Below, piece by piece: positions 23,402-25,974 of a DNA stretch of 25,974 nucleotides (its first letter is position 1; each line of letters opens with the position of its first letter). This stretch comes from Betaproteobacteria bacterium (lineage in GTDB: Bacteria > Pseudomonadota > Gammaproteobacteria > Burkholderiales > SG8-41). A program made the position numbers and the translations under genes. The stretch covers positions 1 through 25,974 of the forward strand of contig JAIOOZ010000192.1 in the NCBI GenBank assembly GCA_021414185.1, read 5' to 3'. The notes under the pieces were generated by a model. That model was not told the DNA's origin, did no database searches, and saw nothing but the letters and a program-made list of their open reading frames with translations.

Positions 23402-23902
23402 ATGCCCACCACCCTGCTGCGCCTGTTGTTTGCCGCAATCGTTATCGGTTCGACGGCGTTCGTCTATTTGACGTCCGGTCAATTGCCCGATCCCGTCGCC
23501 TCGAAATTCAACACGGACGGCCACGCCACCTCCTACATGTCGCGCGACGCCTATCGGGCCCTCATGACTTTCGGCACCCTCGCCTTGCCGTTCGCCCTGC
23601 TCGCGGTCCAGGTATGGCTGCCGCGCGTCCGGCCTCGTTTCATCAGCATCCCCAACCGCGACTACTGGCTCACCCCGGAACGCCGTCCGCAGGTGCTTGC
23701 CTACCTCGAGCGCCACACGCTGATTTTCGGCAGCACGGCGCCACTGTTTTTCGCCGGCATGCACTGGTTGATCGCGCAGGCGAACACCCGCGTGCCACCG
23801 CAGCTCGAGAATCCGCCGTTCCTGTTGATGACGGGGGTGTTCGTGCTGTGCACGATCGCAGCGGCGGTCACCGTGTCGTTGCGCTTTCGCCGCACTGCCT
23901 GA
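23402..23902 (+). CDS. DUF1648-like integral membrane protein
   Basis: The 166-residue product has four hydrophobic segments, at about residues 5-24, 53-73, 108-126 and 139-160. Between the first two lies LPDPVASKFNTDGHATSYMS, which fits the DUF1648 pattern of a short extracytoplasmic loop (P-x-H/K-F-x-x-x-G). The family occurs in membrane proteins related to SdpI-type immunity factors, but its role here is unknown. The ATG at 23402 lies 11 bases after the MmgE/PrpD stop, without a strong ribosome site, so translation may follow from the upstream gene. It has no visible link to the metabolic genes. It ends 21 bases before the convergent quinone oxidoreductase gene, and I see no strong terminator in that gap. 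Confidence 0.8.
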   Translation: MPTTLLRLLFAAIVIGSTAFVYLTSGQLPDPVASKFNTDGHATSYMSRDAYRALMTFGTLALPFALLAVQVWLPRVRPRFISIPNRDYWLTPERRPQVLAYLERHTLIFGSTAPLFFAGMHWLIAQANTRVPPQLENPPFLLMTGVFVLCTIAAAVTVSLRFRRTA

Positions 23903-23923
23903 AGCGCGCGGCAGCACCGTCCT

Positions 23924-24913
23924 TCAGGCCGTCGTCAAGACTGCCTTGCCGATTACCTTGCGCCCTTTGACGAGCGCCAGCGCCTCGGCGTAGCGTTCGA
24001 GCGGAAACGTCGCCATCACATACGGCTTGAGCTTCCCCGCGCTGTAAAGATCGAACAGCTGCTGGCGCACCACGCGGCATTTCTCGGGTTCGCGGTCGCG
24101 GTAGTCGCTGAACTGCAGGCCGATCGCCGCGATATTTTTTACCAGCAGGTGGCCGGCCTTGATCTCGGGAATGCGCCCGCCGGCGAAACCGACAATGACC
24201 ATGCGGCCGCACCAGGCGACCGTGCGCATGCAGGCATCGAACACGTCGCCGCCGACGTTGTCGACCACGATATCGACGCCGCGCTTGCCCACCGCCGCGA
24301 ACACCTGCTCGCGCAGTTTTTCGCGCAGGTCCGCGACACTCGTATCGATGACGTGATCCGCGCCGGCCGCTTTCGCCGCGGCCGCCTTGTCCGGACTGCT
24401 GACGGCGGCGAGCACCACCGCGCCCAGCGCTTTGGCGACCTGCACGGTCGCCAGCCCTACGCCACCCGCGGCGCCCGTCACCAGCACGATTTCGCCCGGC
24501 TTCATTTGCGCGCGCTCGACCAGCGCGAAGTGCGCGGTGTTGTAGGTAAGGCCCATCGCCGCAGCTTCGGGAAAGCTGATCGCGGCGGGCAGCACGTGGC
24601 AGTTGACCGCCTTGGTCGTCACCTGCTGCGCGTAAGCGCCGTATTCGACCTGCACCATCACGCGGTCGCCGGGTTTGACCGCAGTCACGCCGGCGCCCAC
24701 CGCATTGATGATGCCGGAGCACTCCTTGCCGGGCACGAACGGCAGCGGCGGCAGAAACTGGTACTTGCCGTCGATCACCAGCAGGTCGGGAAAATTGATG
24801 CCCGCGGCGTGCACGTCGACGAGCACTTCACCCGCGCCAGGCGCCGGCACGCTCCACTCTTCGACTTGCAGCGCGTCGGACGCGCCGAATTTTCTGACGA
24901 CGAGTGCTTTCAT
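23924..24913 (-). CDS. NADPH:quinone oxidoreductase family protein (zinc-free MDR)
   Basis: The 329-residue product belongs to the medium-chain dehydrogenase/reductase superfamily, quinone oxidoreductase branch. It has the N-terminal GroES-like domain (EVLVDVHAAGINFPDLLVID, 29-48, and FVPGKECSG, 59-67) and a Rossmann domain with TGAAGGVG (146-153) for NADPH. The cysteine and histidine ligands of zinc alcohol dehydrogenases are absent, which fits zinc-free quinone or enoyl reductases. The ATG at 24913 is chosen over upstream in-frame codons because it begins the family sequence MKALVVRKFG. The natural substrate could be a quinone, an enone or an enoyl thioester. The gene stands alone on its strand behind a terminator, so it has its own promoter in 24914-24987. 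Confidence 0.9.
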   Translation of the reverse strand: MKALVVRKFGASDALQVEEWSVPAPGAGEVLVDVHAAGINFPDLLVIDGKYQFLPPLPFVPGKECSGIINAVGAGVTAVKPGDRVMVQVEYGAYAQQVTTKAVNCHVLPAAISFPEAAAMGLTYNTAHFALVERAQMKPGEIVLVTGAAGGVGLATVQVAKALGAVVLAAVSSPDKAAAAKAAGADHVIDTSVADLREKLREQVFAAVGKRGVDIVVDNVGGDVFDACMRTVAWCGRMVIVGFAGGRIPEIKAGHLLVKNIAAIGLQFSDYRDREPEKCRVVRQQLFDLYSAGKLKPYVMATFPLERYAEALALVKGRKVIGKAVLTTA

Positions 24914-24987
24914 TGTTTGCTGTTCCTGGGTCTGCGAAACGCCGGATATTAGCAAATTGCGCCGCGGCACGGCGGCGCCGTACAAAC

Positions 24988-25015
24988 AAAAAGGCGGGGA
25001 GGCCCCCGCCTTTTT
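24988..25015. terminator. Rho-independent terminator of the Ala/Lys-rich gene
   Basis: AAAAAGGCGGGG (24988-24999) and CCCCGCCTTTTT (25004-25015) form a 12-pair stem with an AGGC loop. On the minus strand the T-tract follows the Ala/Lys-rich gene 39 bases after its stop. The stem is symmetric, so it could also stop plus-strand transcription. Confidence 0.9.
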
Positions 25016-25032
25016 GCGTTGCTTCGTTCGCC

Positions 25033-25044
25033 CCCTTGCAAGGG
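25033..25044. repeat. Perfect 12-base palindrome CCCTTGCAAGGG
   Basis: The palindrome lies 10 bases past the stop of the Ala/Lys-rich gene, between that stop and the terminator. It could be a protein site or part of an extended hairpin at the transcript end. Only one copy was noticed in the window. Confidence 0.4.
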
Positions 25045-25054
25045 CGAGGCGAAA

Positions 25055-25436
25055 TTACTTCTTCATCGGCGTTTCTGCTTTCGCGGGAGCTGCCGGGGCT
25101 GCTTTCGGTGCGTCGGCTTTCGGCGCATCTGCTTTGGCGGCTTTCGCTGCTTTGGCATCGGCTTTGGCTTTGGCTTTCGCTTTCAGCCTTGGCTTTCGCG
25201 GCGGCTTTCTTCTCGTCGGCTTTGGCTTTCGCCGCGGCTTTTTTCTCTTCTTTGGTCATCGCTTTCGGGGCATCCGCTTTCGCGGGGGCCGCCGGGGCAG
25301 CTTTCGGCGCTTCTGCTTTCGGGGCTTCCGCTTTCGCAGGGGCCGCCGGGGCAGCTTTAGGCGCATCGGCCGCAACCGCGGTCAGGGTGGTGCCGGCAAA
25401 TGCAGCCGCAATCAGGGTAGCTAACAGCTTGTTCAT
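25055..25436 (-). pseudogene. Ala/Lys-rich secreted low-complexity protein, one-base frameshift
   Basis: Translation from the ATG at 25436 (GGAGAG 6 bases upstream) gives a signal peptide, MNKLLATLIAAAFAGTTLTA then VAA, followed by repeats of APKAAPAAPAKAEAPKAEAP and a KAAAKAKADEKKAAAKAKAE segment. After about residue 83 the frame turns into Ser/Gln/Arg-rich sequence. Shifting by one base restores the repeat style (KAKAKADAKAAKAAKADAPK) and ends neatly at TAA 25057-25055 after ETPMKK. The extra base lies in the TTT at 25181-25183. The repaired protein would be 126 residues, secreted to the periplasm, strongly positive and disordered. Similar Ala/Lys-rich small exported proteins are frequent in betaproteobacteria; their role is unknown. 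A repeat-rich tract is also a usual place for a sequencing or assembly error. Confidence 0.8.
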
Positions 25437-25475
25437 GTTGTTCTCTCCATTGGTTAATCCGGTGGTCCGGATGAG

Positions 25476-25481
25476 CATATA
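25476..25481 (-). promoter_or_regulatory. Possible -10 box for the Ala/Lys-rich gene
   Basis: The minus strand reads TATATG here, about 40 bases before the ATG, inside GC-rich DNA. The hexamer 17 bases upstream is not a good -35 match, so this remains a weak candidate. Confidence 0.25.
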
Positions 25482-25504
25482 ACGCACGTCCCCGCCGGCA
25501 GTTG

Positions 25505-25694
25505 ACAGCCCTAGGCAGGGGGGCCCGCCTGCCCGCGCGCGCGCCGGTCACGACCCCGCCGCCGCCCAGCAGGGCGGCGTTGCCCGGGAACACCACCAGG
25601 AGGCCAAATGGGCACCCCCGGGAAGCCGAATACCAACGGCCCGATGACCCGGGTCAGATGGTTAATGGCCAGCCGCGGCCGCAATTCTGCAAGC
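25505..25694. other. GC-rich, palindrome-dense intergenic stretch
   Basis: This gap holds no supported gene. It contains many perfect palindromes: CCTAGG (25510), GGGCCC (25521), CCCGGG three times (25583, 25617, 25648), TGGCCA (25666), CCGCGG (25673), GCGGCCGC (25675) and AAGCTT (25691). Two strong hairpins are present: GGCAGG/CCTGCC (25514-25533) and GCCGCCC/GGGCGGC (25561-25578). Neither has a T-tract. The second could act as a structural end for the CMD-family transcript. Confidence 0.5.
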
Positions 25695-25974
25695 TTATTT
25701 CTTTGCCGCGTCCATCTCGGCAAATGCTTCGCGCGCGAGTCGAAAACCATCGATGCCGGCCGGCACGCCCGCGTACGCGGCGACCTGCAGCAGCACTTCC
25801 TTGATTTCATCCTTGGTCACGCCGTTGGTGAACGACGAGCGGATATGCAGCTTCAGCTCGTGCTGGCGGTTCATGATGACGAGCATCGCGATGTTGAGCA
25901 GGCTGCGCGTCTTGCGCGGCAGGCCGGGGCGCGTCCAGATCGAGCCCCACGCCGCTTCGGTCGCAAACTCCTGC
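25695..25974 (-). CDS. Carboxymuconolactone decarboxylase-family protein, C-terminal part (runs off right edge)
   Basis: The frame is open from the right edge and stops with TAA at 25697-25695. The product resembles CMD/AhpD-fold proteins such as PcaC: TRPGLPRKTRSLLNIAMLVI, then HIRSSFTNGVTKDEIKEVLL, QVAAYAGVPAGIDGFRLARE and a short C-terminal AFAEMDAAKK. These fit the all-helical CMD domain with the conserved HxxxAxxxGxTxxEIxE-type core. The Cys-X-X-Cys pair of AhpD peroxidases is not seen in the visible part, so a decarboxylase-like or other role is more likely. It could serve the beta-ketoadipate pathway or a related one; no partner gene is visible. The start lies outside the window. Confidence 0.9.
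   Translation of the reverse strand, partial: QEFATEAAWGSIWTRPGLPRKTRSLLNIAMLVIMNRQHELKLHIRSSFTNGVTKDEIKEVLLQVAAYAGVPAGIDGFRLAREAFAEMDAAKK

Noticed and set aside
22017..23438. Long minus-strand open frame of 473 codons over the intact MmgE/PrpD gene
   Set aside because: Antisense shadow with no recognisable motifs; the plus-strand gene is a clear family member.
25357..25596. Minus-strand frames with Gly/Val/Pro-rich, membrane-like runs in the palindrome-dense gap
   Set aside because: The hydrophobic look is split over two frames and arises from GC-rich repeats; no start with support and no family similarity.
25599..25974. AGGAGG followed by ATG at 25608, opening a plus-strand frame to the right edge
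   Set aside because: After about 30 codons it is antisense to the CMD-family gene and loses protein-like character; a strong ribosome-site match in purine-rich DNA can occur by chance.

Overview
The window looks like chromosome from a GC-rich proteobacterium, most probably a betaproteobacterium of the Burkholderiales or a relative. The evidence is the expansion of Bug/TctC-type solute receptors, hydantoinase/oxoprolinase genes beside MmgE/PrpD genes, dense tail-to-head operons and high-GC codon use. No rRNA, tRNA, CRISPR array or intact insertion sequence was seen.

Layout. Positions 1-472 hold the 3' end of a CapA-family gene. Positions 473-11267 look like an accessory island. It begins with a two-gene Panacea-type toxin-antitoxin candidate (700-1685). 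A type III-like restriction-modification pair follows on the minus strand (Mod 6205-4367, helicase-nuclease 4370-1923, sharing 4 bases). Then comes a compact minus-strand cluster (11267-6479): a tandem ribbon-helix-helix protein, a PcfJ-domain protein, a 120-residue unknown, an HDAC-superfamily deacetylase with a complete active site, and two further unknowns. Four of these genes overlap or nearly touch, so they were probably built as one unit. This is the best candidate for an undescribed system.

Positions 11328-25436 are metabolic. An enolase-superfamily gene (minus) diverges from a Bug receptor gene (plus, 12560-13519), which ends in a terminator shared with the next operon. That operon reads on the minus strand from 20934 to 13578: HyuA, HyuB, MmgE/PrpD, a second Bug receptor, then a threonine-synthase-like PLP enzyme. 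A LysR regulator diverges from it at 20988. The LysR gene is followed on the plus strand by a second, intact MmgE/PrpD gene and a DUF1648-like membrane protein. A quinone oxidoreductase-like gene (minus), an Ala/Lys-rich secreted protein gene (minus) and a carboxymuconolactone decarboxylase-like gene running off the right edge complete the window. Together the metabolic block suggests uptake of an organic acid by periplasmic receptors and its processing by hydrolase, dehydratase and PLP enzymes; the substrate cannot be read from sequence.

Three metabolic genes look damaged. The enolase-superfamily gene seems to have lost about 25 internal codons that normally carry the third metal ligand. The operon MmgE/PrpD gene has an in-frame TAG at codon 114. 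The Ala/Lys-rich gene has a one-base frameshift. These may be real decay or, for the last two, assembly or sequencing errors.
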